A stretch of 13,733 nt of DNA from a bacterium (lineage in GTDB: Bacteria; Bacillota; Clostridia; Christensenellales; UBA1242). Under the pieces are notes generated by a model. That model was not told the DNA's origin and ran no database searches. It saw only the letters and a list, made by a program, of their open reading frames with translations. Where the stretch lies: assembly GCA_024692805.1 (NCBI GenBank), contig JAILMD010000017.1:1-13733 (forward strand). Direction: 5' to 3'. The position numbers and the translations under genes are program-made. Shown here piece after piece: positions 6,299 to 12,892 of the stretch (within the stretch, counting starts at the first letter, position 1; each line of letters starts with the position of its first letter).

Positions 6299-7045
6299 TT
6301 ATTTTTCAACAACCATAACTCTGTTTTCAAAAATTGATTCTAGGCAACTAATTAGCCTATTTTCATTTAGGTTATGAATAACGATTTTAGCTGGCGATAG
6401 TTCAATCAAATTTGAAACGATATTACTTTCATTTAAGCTTGAAATTTCATCTAAAAGAGTTAACGGAACAAAGTTTGAATCGGCTATAACTAGTTTATCG
6501 TTATCTTTAAACAAATGAACTTCAAAAGAGTTAATTTCACTTGTTTGAACTAAAAATTTTATAAGGTTTAAACCTGAATTTGTTAGTTTTAAATTTATAG
6601 AATTATTTTCAACAAGGCTGCAGATTTCGCTCCACCTATCTCTAAGCAACCCAAGTTTGAAATAATAAAACCTATCAAGGTTTAACTCGCTTTCTAGAAT
6701 TAAATTTTTCTTAATTATATCTTTATCAGTTTGTTTATCAAAAACGGCTAGCGCGCTTATTAATGCGCTTTGAGTTAAGTTATCGCCAAGCGTTAGCCTA
6801 ACGTTATTAAAAATAAACTCACTCTTATATTTTATTGTTATAACTTCGCTAATGAGTTCTAATAAAAGCAAAACAAAATAGTCTTTTTGCTTTTTAGGAA
6901 CGGCAAGAGTTAACTTACTTCTGCCCTTTAAATTAACTTTAATAATTAAGCCGCCAACAAACTTAACTTGGCTTGAAATTTTGCTATAAATATAATTAAG
7001 CATTGCCGATTCATTACTGCTAACGCTAAGCGTTTGTTCCCACAT
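6299..7045 (-). CDS. YtxC-like protein (putative sporulation protein family)
   Basis: The 248-residue protein has no signal peptide or convincing membrane span. Its Leu/Ile/Asn/Ser-rich sequence has few obvious motifs. I assign it to the YtxC-like family from two hints. It lies immediately upstream of thrS, as ytxC does in Bacillus and many Clostridia. Its middle (FYYFKLGLLRDRWSEI) and end (ISCLESIFENRVMVV) resemble the family's FRL...Y and I..IF..RV segments. The Cys-rich tail I would expect after RV is absent, and the protein ends VVEK. The biochemical role of the family is unknown. ATG 7045 has an AAGGAG ribosome binding site. No good promoter or terminator is visible. If the family assignment is wrong, it is simply a conserved hypothetical. 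Confidence 0.6.
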   Translation of the reverse strand: MWEQTLSVSSNESAMLNYIYSKISSQVKFVGGLIIKVNLKGRSKLTLAVPKKQKDYFVLLLLELISEVITIKYKSEFIFNNVRLTLGDNLTQSALISALAVFDKQTDKDIIKKNLILESELNLDRFYYFKLGLLRDRWSEICSLVENNSINLKLTNSGLNLIKFLVQTSEINSFEVHLFKDNDKLVIADSNFVPLTLLDEISSLNESNIVSNLIELSPAKIVIHNLNENRLISCLESIFENRVMVVEK

Positions 7046-7106
7046 ACTTTCTCCTTAAAAATAGTATATGAAACAACATTTGCAATTAACCAAAAAAAAT
7101 TAAAAT

Positions 7107-7135
7107 AAAAACGCTAACCTAAAATTAGCGTTTTT
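7107..7135 (-). terminator. Terminator of the Mrr-like nuclease gene
   Basis: AAAAACGCTAA (7107-7117) and TTAGCGTTTTT (7125-7135) are perfect arms with a seven-base loop. The A and T runs on either side make it active in both directions. On the minus strand it lies about 30 bases beyond the nuclease stop codon. Confidence 0.85.
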
Positions 7136-7165
7136 CTAACAAATTGCTTAATTTTCTTCCATTAG

Positions 7166-7762
7166 TTAAATTCTATAACCAACTTCAGTTTCGTTTTCTT
7201 CCATAATTCTTCCCGTTTCGTTTGTTACCCTAAGTTTTTCGCAAACTTCACGAGATAATTCCATAAGTTCAGTTCTATCAATAAGCCTAACTCCATTTTC
7301 TTTAGCAAGCGTTTCAGCTTGTTCAGTAAAGGTTGAGTTTGTAACAACAAAGGCTTCTTCGGCTAAATAATGAGCCTTAGCGCCAACAACCTCGCTAACG
7401 CTTTTAGAACCAACACTTTTGTTATATCTTTTAGCCTGAACAACAGTTTTAATTCCATCTTTAACTAAAATAAGGTCAGCGCCATAATCACGGCTTTTAC
7501 TCGTTACTTCAACGGCATAGCCAAGATAGAAAAACAAGCATTTTAAATATTCTTCAAACTCATAACCTTCCATAATATCGATGCTAGTTATATCGCTTGA
7601 TAAGATTAACTTCCTTCCCGTTTCGCCTTCGCGCTTCCACTTCTTATATTTAGCGTGTTTTATTATTGCCTCAATTAGTTTATAAATAAGAAAAACAGGC
7701 AACAAAATAACAAACAGAATAAAACATATTATTCTAACAGCTATGTTCGGTTTCTTAGCCAT
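7166..7762 (-). CDS. Membrane-anchored Mrr-like restriction endonuclease domain protein
   Basis: The 198-residue protein has an N-terminal hydrophobic segment (about 9-31) followed by a basic stretch, so it is probably anchored with the nuclease domain in the cytoplasm. Residues 65-165 match the Mrr_cat fold: GYEFEEYL helix, then DYGADLIL (Asp96), then VQAKRY (Gln109, Lys111), a PD-(D/E)xK active site of the D...QxK type. FVVTNSTFTEQAETLAKENGVRLID follows, as in Mrr proteins. Mrr of E. coli cuts modified DNA. Membrane-anchored relatives are widespread and mostly uncharacterised. No methylase or other defence gene adjoins it, so a restriction role is inferred from the fold only. ATG 7762 follows GGGGG with five bases between. 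Confidence 0.85.
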   Translation of the reverse strand: MAKKPNIAVRIICFILFVILLPVFLIYKLIEAIIKHAKYKKWKREGETGRKLILSSDITSIDIMEGYEFEEYLKCLFFYLGYAVEVTSKSRDYGADLILVKDGIKTVVQAKRYNKSVGSKSVSEVVGAKAHYLAEEAFVVTNSTFTEQAETLAKENGVRLIDRTELMELSREVCEKLRVTNETGRIMEENETEVGYRI

Positions 7763-7778
7763 GTTTCCCCCTTTTATT

Positions 7779-7806
7779 ATTCTAAAACATTTTTTGATAA
7801 TTTCAA
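7779..7806 (-). promoter_or_regulatory. Predicted promoter of the Mrr-like nuclease gene
   Basis: On the minus strand, TTGAAA (7801-7806) and TAGAAT (7779-7784) match consensus at 5 of 6 each, with a 16-base spacer. The spacer and -35 overlap a perfect inverted repeat (7784-7814). Confidence 0.55.
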
Positions 7807-7814
7807 AATGTTTT
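7784..7814. repeat. Perfect 10-base inverted repeat in the nuclease/cmk divergent region
   Basis: AAAACATTTT (7784-7793) and AAAATGTTTT (7805-7814) are separated by 11 bases. The repeat covers the spacer and -35 of the nuclease promoter and lies upstream of the cmk -10. It is not followed by a T run in a useful place, so an operator is more likely than a terminator. AT-rich composition makes chance occurrence possible. Confidence 0.45.
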
Positions 7815-7844
7815 ATTATTCGCTTTTAACTTTTTAATCAATAT

Positions 7845-7852
7845 GGTAAAAT
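7845..7852 (+). promoter_or_regulatory. Possible extended -10 element for cmk
   Basis: TAAAAT (7847-7852) is preceded by TGG only if the extended motif is read loosely (sequence TATGGTAAAAT), and no good -35 lies 16-18 bases upstream. A start near 7859 would leave a leader of only about nine bases, just enough for the GAGGT ribosome binding site. The call is weak. Confidence 0.3.
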
Positions 7853-7867
7853 TTTAGTGAGGTAATT

Positions 7868-8527
7868 ATGATAATAACAATTGACGGAACAAGCAGTTCT
7901 GGAAAAAGCACTGCCGGAAAAATGTTAGCTAACAAATTAAACTTTTGCTTCCTTTCTAGCGGCGAAATTTATAGAGCAATCGCCTATTTAATTATTAAAT
8001 ATAACCTTAATTCTGATAATGTTAAAAATTGTTTATTAGTTATGGAAAAGGCTAAAATTAGCGCAAAAGTTAAAAATAACATCGCCCAAATTTATATTGA
8101 TGAAGTTAACGCAACGCCCCTTCTTCATAACCCTGAAGTTAGCGTGATGAGCGCTAAAATATCACCTATTCACGAGTTTAGAGAATTTGCTCGTTCGCTT
8201 CAACATAAGATTGCCGAAATCTGTAAAGATATTGTTGTTGAGGGGCGCGATACCGGAAGCGTTGTTTTCCCTAACGCTGATTATAAATTCTTCGTTTCTG
8301 CTTCACTTAAAGAGCGAACTAACAGGCGTTATCTTGAATATAAATCAAGCGGTAAAAAGATAACAAAAGCCGAAGTTTTAGCCGCCCTAAAAGAAAGAGA
8401 CATGGCTGACCAAACAAGGCATGAAAGCCCATTAATTGTTCCAAAAGGCGCAGTTAAAATTAATTCATCAAATATTGACGCAAATTGCGTTACTAAAATA
8501 ATGTTAGATCACGTTAAAAAGGCATAA
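7868..8527 (+). CDS. cmk: Cytidylate kinase ((d)CMP kinase)
   Basis: This cytoplasmic enzyme phosphorylates CMP and dCMP with ATP, feeding CTP and dCTP pools. The 219-residue protein has the P-loop GTSSSGKST (7-15) and a CMP-binding segment around SSGEIYRAIAYL (30-41). VVEGRDTGSVVFPNADYKFF carries the conserved GRD, and a lid contains RRYLEY and LKERDMADQTRHESPL. Length is normal for bacterial Cmk. ATG 7868 has a GAGGT ribosome binding site eight to nine bases upstream. It is transcribed alone, ending in a terminator shared with the convergent rpmF. In many Clostridia cmk is near plsC/ispH/rpsA genes, but none of those are seen here. Confidence 0.95.
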   Translation: MIITIDGTSSSGKSTAGKMLANKLNFCFLSSGEIYRAIAYLIIKYNLNSDNVKNCLLVMEKAKISAKVKNNIAQIYIDEVNATPLLHNPEVSVMSAKISPIHEFREFARSLQHKIAEICKDIVVEGRDTGSVVFPNADYKFFVSASLKERTNRRYLEYKSSGKKITKAEVLAALKERDMADQTRHESPLIVPKGAVKINSSNIDANCVTKIMLDHVKKA

Positions 8528-8555
8528 AAAAAGCGGTTTAAAACCGCATTTTTTA
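8526..8555. terminator. Bidirectional terminator between cmk and rpmF
   Basis: GCGGTTT (8533-8539) and AAACCGC (8541-8547) form a GC-capped hairpin with A-rich sequence on the left and T-rich sequence on the right. It can end cmk transcripts on the plus strand and the pta-ackA-yceD-rpmF transcript on the minus strand. Confidence 0.88.
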
Positions 8556-8750
8556 TTTACTCTTTTTCTTATCAGATTTAACAAGCATTTTCTTTTCGCC
8601 ATCATAATAGCCACAATTTGAGCAAACGCTGTGAGCTACTTTTTTCTCATGACAATTAGGGCACTCAACTAGTGTTGGAGCACTTGCCTTCCAGTTAGCA
8701 ATTCTGCTTCTTCCTCTGCTTTTTGAAACTTTGTGTTTTGGAACTGCCAT
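8553..8750 (-). CDS. rpmF: Large-subunit ribosomal protein L32 (bL32)
   Basis: The 65-residue protein starts MAVPKHKVSKSRGRSR, the bL32 signature. It has two CxxC pairs (CPNCHEKK and CSNCGYY) forming a zinc-ribbon site, so this is the zinc-binding form of L32. The basic C-terminus is slightly longer than the shortest homologues. ATG 8750 has an AGGAGG ribosome binding site. It is the last gene after yceD, an ancient pairing, and ends at the bidirectional terminator. Confidence 0.98.
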   Translation of the reverse strand: MAVPKHKVSKSRGRSRIANWKASAPTLVECPNCHEKKVAHSVCSNCGYYDGEKKMLVKSDKKKSK

Positions 8751-8762
8751 TAATCTTTCCTC

Positions 8763-9278
8763 CTACTTAAATTTATCCGCTAGTTTAACAAAGGGATTAT
8801 CTTCATTAAACTTAATTTTACAATCGCAAGCGCCCTCATTAAGATTTTTTCCGCAATTTGAGCAAACGCCAAGGCAATTATCTTTGCATAAAACACGCGA
8901 CGGAATATTAACTATAACAAGTTGATTAACAATGTCATCTAAATCAACTTTATTAGCACTAATAACGAAATGCTCTTGATCAAACTCGCTTGTTAAAATT
9001 TCATTAACTTCAACAAACAGGTTTTCTTCAAAACTAACCCCACACTTTGAGCAAACAAACTCCATTGGAACTCTAATCTCGCCAACAAGTTTGATTTGAT
9101 CACCATCAAGCCTTGCTTCAAGGTTTGCTAGCCCCGCGCCAACAAACTTATATGGCGCAGCAAATTCAGAATTTTCATCAAAGCTAAATTCAAAACTTGC
9201 CTTCTCACTTGGCTTTACTCTTGCGAGCAAATTAGTTAAATCAAGAATATTACCTTCTTTATTTAATGCACGGCTCAT
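8763..9278 (-). CDS. yceD: YceD/DUF177 family protein
   Basis: YceD proteins are linked to 23S rRNA and ribosome production by conserved neighbourhood with rpmF and by genetics in other species. Two putative metal-binding Cys clusters are present: FVCSKCGVSFEE, then CKDNCLGVCSNCGKNLNEGACDC near the C-terminus, the family pattern C...C.GlC..CG.nLN...C.C. ATG 9278 (171 residues, GGTGG six bases before it) is annotated here. However, this ATG is part of the -10 of a perfect-consensus promoter. A transcript from that promoter would start inside the N-terminal codons. The family-like sequence begins at ILDLTNLL, so a downstream start (perhaps ATT at 9248, 161 residues, after GAAGG) is plausible. 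The start is unresolved; the family call is firm. Confidence 0.9.
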   Translation of the reverse strand: MSRALNKEGNILDLTNLLARVKPSEKASFEFSFDENSEFAAPYKFVGAGLANLEARLDGDQIKLVGEIRVPMEFVCSKCGVSFEENLFVEVNEILTSEFDQEHFVISANKVDLDDIVNQLVIVNIPSRVLCKDNCLGVCSNCGKNLNEGACDCKIKFNEDNPFVKLADKFK

Positions 9279-9305
9279 TATATACCACCATTTTAATTTT
9301 GTCAA
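9277..9305 (-). promoter_or_regulatory. Perfect-consensus sigma-A promoter overlapping the yceD start
   Basis: On the minus strand, TTGACA (9300-9305) and TATAAT (9277-9282) are both perfect with a 17-base spacer. Transcription would begin near 9270, eight bases inside the annotated coding region. GTCAAT (9301-9306) and ATTGAC (9319-9324) form a short inverted repeat over the -35. The promoter would give yceD-rpmF expression separate from pta-ackA. Confidence 0.85.
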
Positions 9306-9327
9306 TCGTTTTTGTTAAATTGACTTT

Positions 9328-10542
9328 TTATTTGTTTAATCCTAAAACAACGTCTTTTGTTTCTCTTGCTATCATTATTTCTTCGTTAGTTGGAATAACA
9401 AAAATTCTTGTTTTGCTGCCCTTTCCAGTAAGTTCAACTTCAGCGCCCTTAGGTGTTTTAGCATTTTGTTCGTAATCAAGAACAATTCCAATTCCTTCAA
9501 GTCCTCTGCAAACCTTTTCTCTAAACTCTGGCCCATTTTCACCAACGCCAGCAGTAAACGCAATGGCGTCACAACCGCCTAAAACTGCCATATATGAGCC
9601 AATATATTTCTTAATTCTGTAAGCGCACATATCAAGAGCCAACCTGCAATTATCGGCTCTTTCGCTAACTTCATCGCTATAAGCAATGGCTTCAATATCA
9701 CGCATATCCTCGCTAACACCGCTAACGCCAAGTAACCCACATTTCTTATTAAGCCAAGTTACTGCTTCTTGCACAGTTTTACCAGTTTTTTCGCAGTAAG
9801 TCGCCAAAACGCTAGGGTCAATATCACCACTTCTTGAACCCATAATTAAGCCTTCAAGCGGAGTAAAGCCCATGCTTGTGTCTTGACATTTTCCATCTTT
9901 AACAGCACAAAGTGAACTTCCGTTTCCTATATGGCAAACAATAAACTTGCCTTTAAAGCCCATCTTTTCAGCCATAATCTCTGAAACATATTTATGAGAA
10001 GATCCGTGAAAACCATATTTTCTAATATTCCAATCTTTATATGCAGTTTGGTCAACAGCATATCTATAAGCATATTCTGGCATTGTGCTGGTATGGAAAA
10101 CGGTATCAAAAACAACAACTTGTGGAGTTTGTGGTAATAATTTTCTGCAGGCTTCAATACCTAAAATATGCGCCTTGTTATGAAGCGGAGCAAGCGGAAT
10201 AAGGCTTCTAATTTCTTCAACAACCTTATCCGTTACTAATTCGCTCTTTTTAAAGATAGCGCCACCCTGAACTATTCTGTTACCAATTGCATCAATTTCG
10301 TTTAGTGAACTAATAACCCCACATTCTTTGCTAACAAGAGCGTCTAAAATATGTTTCATAGCAACAGAATGGTCAGGCATATCAACCTCAATAACCTTCT
10401 TTTGGCCATTCCATTTATGAGTAAACCTTCCGTCAATCCCAATTCTTTCGCAAAGACCCTTTGCTAAAACATTTTCAGTTTCCATATCAAAAAGTTGATA
10501 CTTAACTGATGAACTACCTGAATTAATAACTAAAATTTTCAT
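9328..10542 (-). CDS. ackA: Acetate kinase
   Basis: AckA converts acetyl phosphate and ADP to acetate and ATP, the energy-yielding step of acetate fermentation. The 404-residue protein has normal length and the ASKHA fold signatures. MKILVINSGSSSVKYQLF has Asn7. DTVFH has Asp146. GFHGSSH has His179, HIGNGSS is the adenosine site, and GSRSGDIDPS and NEEIMIARE are near the C-terminus. Arg89 is retained, but its motif reads GNRIVQGG instead of the common GHRVVHGG, two His-to-amide changes. ATG 10542 has an AAGGAG ribosome binding site, 53 bases after pta with no terminator between. It is co-transcribed with pta. No terminator separates it from yceD. Confidence 0.97.
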   Translation of the reverse strand: MKILVINSGSSSVKYQLFDMETENVLAKGLCERIGIDGRFTHKWNGQKKVIEVDMPDHSVAMKHILDALVSKECGVISSLNEIDAIGNRIVQGGAIFKKSELVTDKVVEEIRSLIPLAPLHNKAHILGIEACRKLLPQTPQVVVFDTVFHTSTMPEYAYRYAVDQTAYKDWNIRKYGFHGSSHKYVSEIMAEKMGFKGKFIVCHIGNGSSLCAVKDGKCQDTSMGFTPLEGLIMGSRSGDIDPSVLATYCEKTGKTVQEAVTWLNKKCGLLGVSGVSEDMRDIEAIAYSDEVSERADNCRLALDMCAYRIKKYIGSYMAVLGGCDAIAFTAGVGENGPEFREKVCRGLEGIGIVLDYEQNAKTPKGAEVELTGKGSKTRIFVIPTNEEIMIARETKDVVLGLNK

Positions 10543-10595
10543 ACTTTCTCCTTCTTAAAGTTTTTATCATATTTTCTCATTTTTTGCAAGGTTTT

Positions 10596-11597
10596 TTAAA
10601 CGCTTGCTTGCAAAACTGTTATTGCTATTGTTAAAAGCATTTCTTTACTTGTTGCCCCACGACTAAGGTCATTAACTGGAGCATTAAGCCCTTGAATTAT
10701 TGGTCCAACCGCAACCGCTCCGCTAAATCTAGCAACAAGTTTATAACTAATGTTAGCGCTATTCAGATCAGGGAAAACAAAAACATTTGCTTGACCTTTT
10801 AAAACGTCTTTTTTACATTTAATTTTGCTAACAAAACTGCTAACAGCGGCATCAGCCTGAATCTCACCATCAATAACAAGTTTTTTATCTTTAGCCTTAA
10901 CTAAACTAAGCGCTTGTTTTATTTTTAAGATTGATTCATCTTTTGTTTCACTTGCTTGCGTTGAATAACTAAGCAAGGCAACTTTAGGCTCAACCCCTGC
11001 CAAAGTTTTCATAGTTTTAGCTGAAGCTAGGGCAATGCTAGCAAGATCTTCAGATTCAGGGTTAATAATAACCGAACAATCAGCAAATCCAACAACGCTA
11101 TCTTTTGTTTCAATTGTTGCTTCCTTTGGAACGCTAAGAAGCATTATGCTTGAAGCCTTTGTTATCCCCTCTTTACATTTAATTATTTGCAAGGCTGGTC
11201 TTAAAACGTCAGCTGTTTTTAACCTAACCCCTGCAACAATTCCATCAGCCATTTTAAAATAAACCATCATAACGGCAAAAGTCATATTTTCTTTAACTGC
11301 GGCTCTTGCCCCATCAATTGTTACGCCCTTATGTTGCCTAAGTTCAAAATATTTTTGAGCAAACTTTTCACAATCGGGCGAGGTTTTAGGGTTAATTATT
11401 GTTATCTTTTCTCTAACCCCAGGCTCTAACTTAGCTTTTAATTTTTCATCACCAAGTAAAACAATTTTAGCGATATTTAATTTTGTTGCCTTAACCGCAC
11501 ATTCAATCGCCCTTTCATCTTCCCCTTCAGGAAGAACAATCGTTTTACCGCTATTTTTTGCTTTATCAATAAAACTATCAAAAATGTTCTCTTTCAT
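10596..11597 (-). CDS. pta: Phosphate acetyltransferase (phosphotransacetylase)
   Basis: Pta converts acetyl-CoA and phosphate to acetyl phosphate and CoA, feeding AckA. The 333-residue protein is the short form: one PTA_PTB domain, without the N-terminal DRTGG/AAA-like domain of the E. coli enzyme. Motifs include IVLPEGEDERAIECAVKA near the N-terminus, the central VRLKTADVLRPALQIIKCKEG, and the C-terminal AVGPIIQGLNAPVNDLSRGAT, the family signature. ATG 11597 has an AAGGAG ribosome binding site. It is the first gene of pta-ackA, with a promoter at 11642-11669. It lies back to back with tmcAL, which uses acetate. Confidence 0.97.
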   Translation of the reverse strand: MKENIFDSFIDKAKNSGKTIVLPEGEDERAIECAVKATKLNIAKIVLLGDEKLKAKLEPGVREKITIINPKTSPDCEKFAQKYFELRQHKGVTIDGARAAVKENMTFAVMMVYFKMADGIVAGVRLKTADVLRPALQIIKCKEGITKASSIMLLSVPKEATIETKDSVVGFADCSVIINPESEDLASIALASAKTMKTLAGVEPKVALLSYSTQASETKDESILKIKQALSLVKAKDKKLVIDGEIQADAAVSSFVSKIKCKKDVLKGQANVFVFPDLNSANISYKLVARFSGAVAVGPIIQGLNAPVNDLSRGATSKEMLLTIAITVLQASV

Positions 11598-11606
11598 AAA
11601 AACTCC

Positions 11607-11634
11607 TTGAAAATTTTTGCAAAAGTTATATAAT
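11607..11634 (+). promoter_or_regulatory. Predicted sigma-A promoter for tmcAL
   Basis: TTGAAA (11607-11612) and perfect TATAAT (11629-11634) have a 16-base spacer, with a start near 11641. The element lies inside the 5' untranslated region of pta and overlaps its ribosome binding site. Confidence 0.65.
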
Positions 11635-11641
11635 TAAGACT

Positions 11642-11669
11642 AGTATAACACTATCACAAACTTTTTCAA
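11642..11669 (-). promoter_or_regulatory. Predicted sigma-A promoter for pta-ackA
   Basis: On the minus strand, TTGAAA (11664-11669) and TATACT (11642-11647) have a 16-base spacer, with a start near 11635. Its -10 is only seven bases from the tmcAL -10, so the two promoters are interleaved. Confidence 0.65.
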
Positions 11670-11689
11670 AATAATTAAAGAAGGTATTT

Positions 11690-12859
11690 ATGGAATTTTG
11701 TGCAATAATCTGTGAGTTTAACCCACTAACAAATGGTCACGCTTATTTTATAGAAAAGTCAAAAGAAAAAAGCGGGCTTCCATTGGTTGCCATTATGAGC
11801 GGAAACTTTACCCAACGCGGAACACCTGCTGTTTTAGATAAATTTTCACGCGCTGAAATTGCGGTTAAATTAGGCTGTTTTGCCGTTTTAGAATTACCAA
11901 CGTGTTTTGCGGTTAGCCCTGCTCAAAACTTTGCTTATGGGGCTATTTCTTGCGTTAAAAGTTTAAATAATATAACTAACATTGCCTTTGGGGCTGAATG
12001 GGATAACCTTGATGACCTTATAACAATAGCAAAGTTTGAACTTAACCCAGCAAACGAATTTAACCAAGCCCTTAAAAGCGAACTAAAACTTGGTAAAAAT
12101 TATAACGCAGTTTATTCAAATTTGCTTGAAAAATTTTTGCCAAATATTAAAGTTAGTGAGATTTTAAGCGGAGCAAATAATATTTTGGCGATTGAATATA
12201 TTAAAGCCATAATTAAACTCAAATTAAACTTAAAAATCAATTTAATTAAGCGAAATGATAATGGATTTAATTCTAATGTTGAAGCCGGCAAGTTTTTGGG
12301 CGCAACAGGCGTTAGAGAAAGATTAACAAGCAGTGAAGATATTAGCGCGTTTGTTCCAAAACAAACTCTTGAAGCGTTAAATAAATTCACTTTTGATTAT
12401 TCAGGTTTTCATAATCTTGAAAGATTAAATCTTGCAACAAGTGAGCCTAAAAAATTATCTAATCTTTTTGACTATTGTGAAAACATTGAATATAAACTTA
12501 ACTCCCTCGCCCTAAATAAAACAAACATAAACGAAGTTATTAATGGTTGCGGGAAAAGATATAGAACGGCTAAAATAACAAGGCTAGCGCTTTATAGCGT
12601 TTTAAACTTAACAAAAACCAAACACGCAAAAATTTCAAGCGGAAAAACCTGCATGAAACTTTTAGCGATTAAAAAAGAAGATAAATCAAAAATCAAAGAA
12701 TTGATTTCGAAGAATTCAAAAATTGTTATAACAAGCAAAGATTACACAAAACCTAATGAAAGTTTGAACTTTGACCTATCTTCAAGCAAAATTTATTATT
12801 CATTTTCAAACTTGCCAATTAGTTATGATTTAACCCACGGAACAAGTTTTGTAGATTAA
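11690..12859 (+). CDS. tmcAL: tRNA(Met) cytidine acetate ligase TmcAL
   Basis: TmcAL (YlbM in Bacillus) forms N4-acetylcytidine at the wobble position C34 of elongator tRNA-Met. It uses acetate and ATP through an acetyl-AMP intermediate (established for B. subtilis), and this helps prevent misreading of AUA. The 389-residue protein has the nucleotidyltransferase-like start CEFNPLTNGHAYFIEKSKE, with the HxGH-like NGH. IMSGNFTQRGTPAVLDKFSR, LELPTCFAVSPAQNFAYGA and the C-terminal half with GATGVRERL follow. Length is near the usual 390-420. ATG 11690 has an AAGAAGGT ribosome binding site. It is divergent from pta-ackA, a conserved neighbourhood in Clostridia, and is followed by a convergent terminator. 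Confidence 0.95.
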   Translation: MEFCAIICEFNPLTNGHAYFIEKSKEKSGLPLVAIMSGNFTQRGTPAVLDKFSRAEIAVKLGCFAVLELPTCFAVSPAQNFAYGAISCVKSLNNITNIAFGAEWDNLDDLITIAKFELNPANEFNQALKSELKLGKNYNAVYSNLLEKFLPNIKVSEILSGANNILAIEYIKAIIKLKLNLKINLIKRNDNGFNSNVEAGKFLGATGVRERLTSSEDISAFVPKQTLEALNKFTFDYSGFHNLERLNLATSEPKKLSNLFDYCENIEYKLNSLALNKTNINEVINGCGKRYRTAKITRLALYSVLNLTKTKHAKISSGKTCMKLLAIKKEDKSKIKELISKNSKIVITSKDYTKPNESLNFDLSSSKIYYSFSNLPISYDLTHGTSFVD

Positions 12860-12860
12860 A

Positions 12861-12892
12861 AAAAATAATGCAGAAATGCATTATTTTCTTTT
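12861..12892. terminator. Bidirectional terminator between tmcAL and the PnuC-like gene
   Basis: AAAATAATGCA (12862-12872) and TGCATTATTTT (12877-12887) are perfect 11-base arms around a GAAA tetraloop, with A and T runs outside. It starts two bases after the tmcAL stop and overlaps the stop codon of the convergent gene. Confidence 0.88.

Noticed and set aside
7166..8527. Nuclease plus cmk as a two-gene defence system
   Set aside because: The genes are divergent, Cmk looks like an ordinary complete housekeeping kinase, and nothing ties them functionally.
10543..10595. Possible separate promoter for ackA in the pta-ackA gap
   Set aside because: TATGATAAAAAC is -10-like, but no acceptable -35 lies at the right distance. 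The gap also has no terminator, so co-transcription is simpler.
11035..11262. Plus-strand 75-codon open frame opposite pta
   Set aside because: It is a shadow of pta codon use, with no promoter or ribosome binding site.
12112..12390. Minus-strand 92-codon open frame opposite tmcAL
   Set aside because: It is antisense to a clear coding frame and has no supporting signals.
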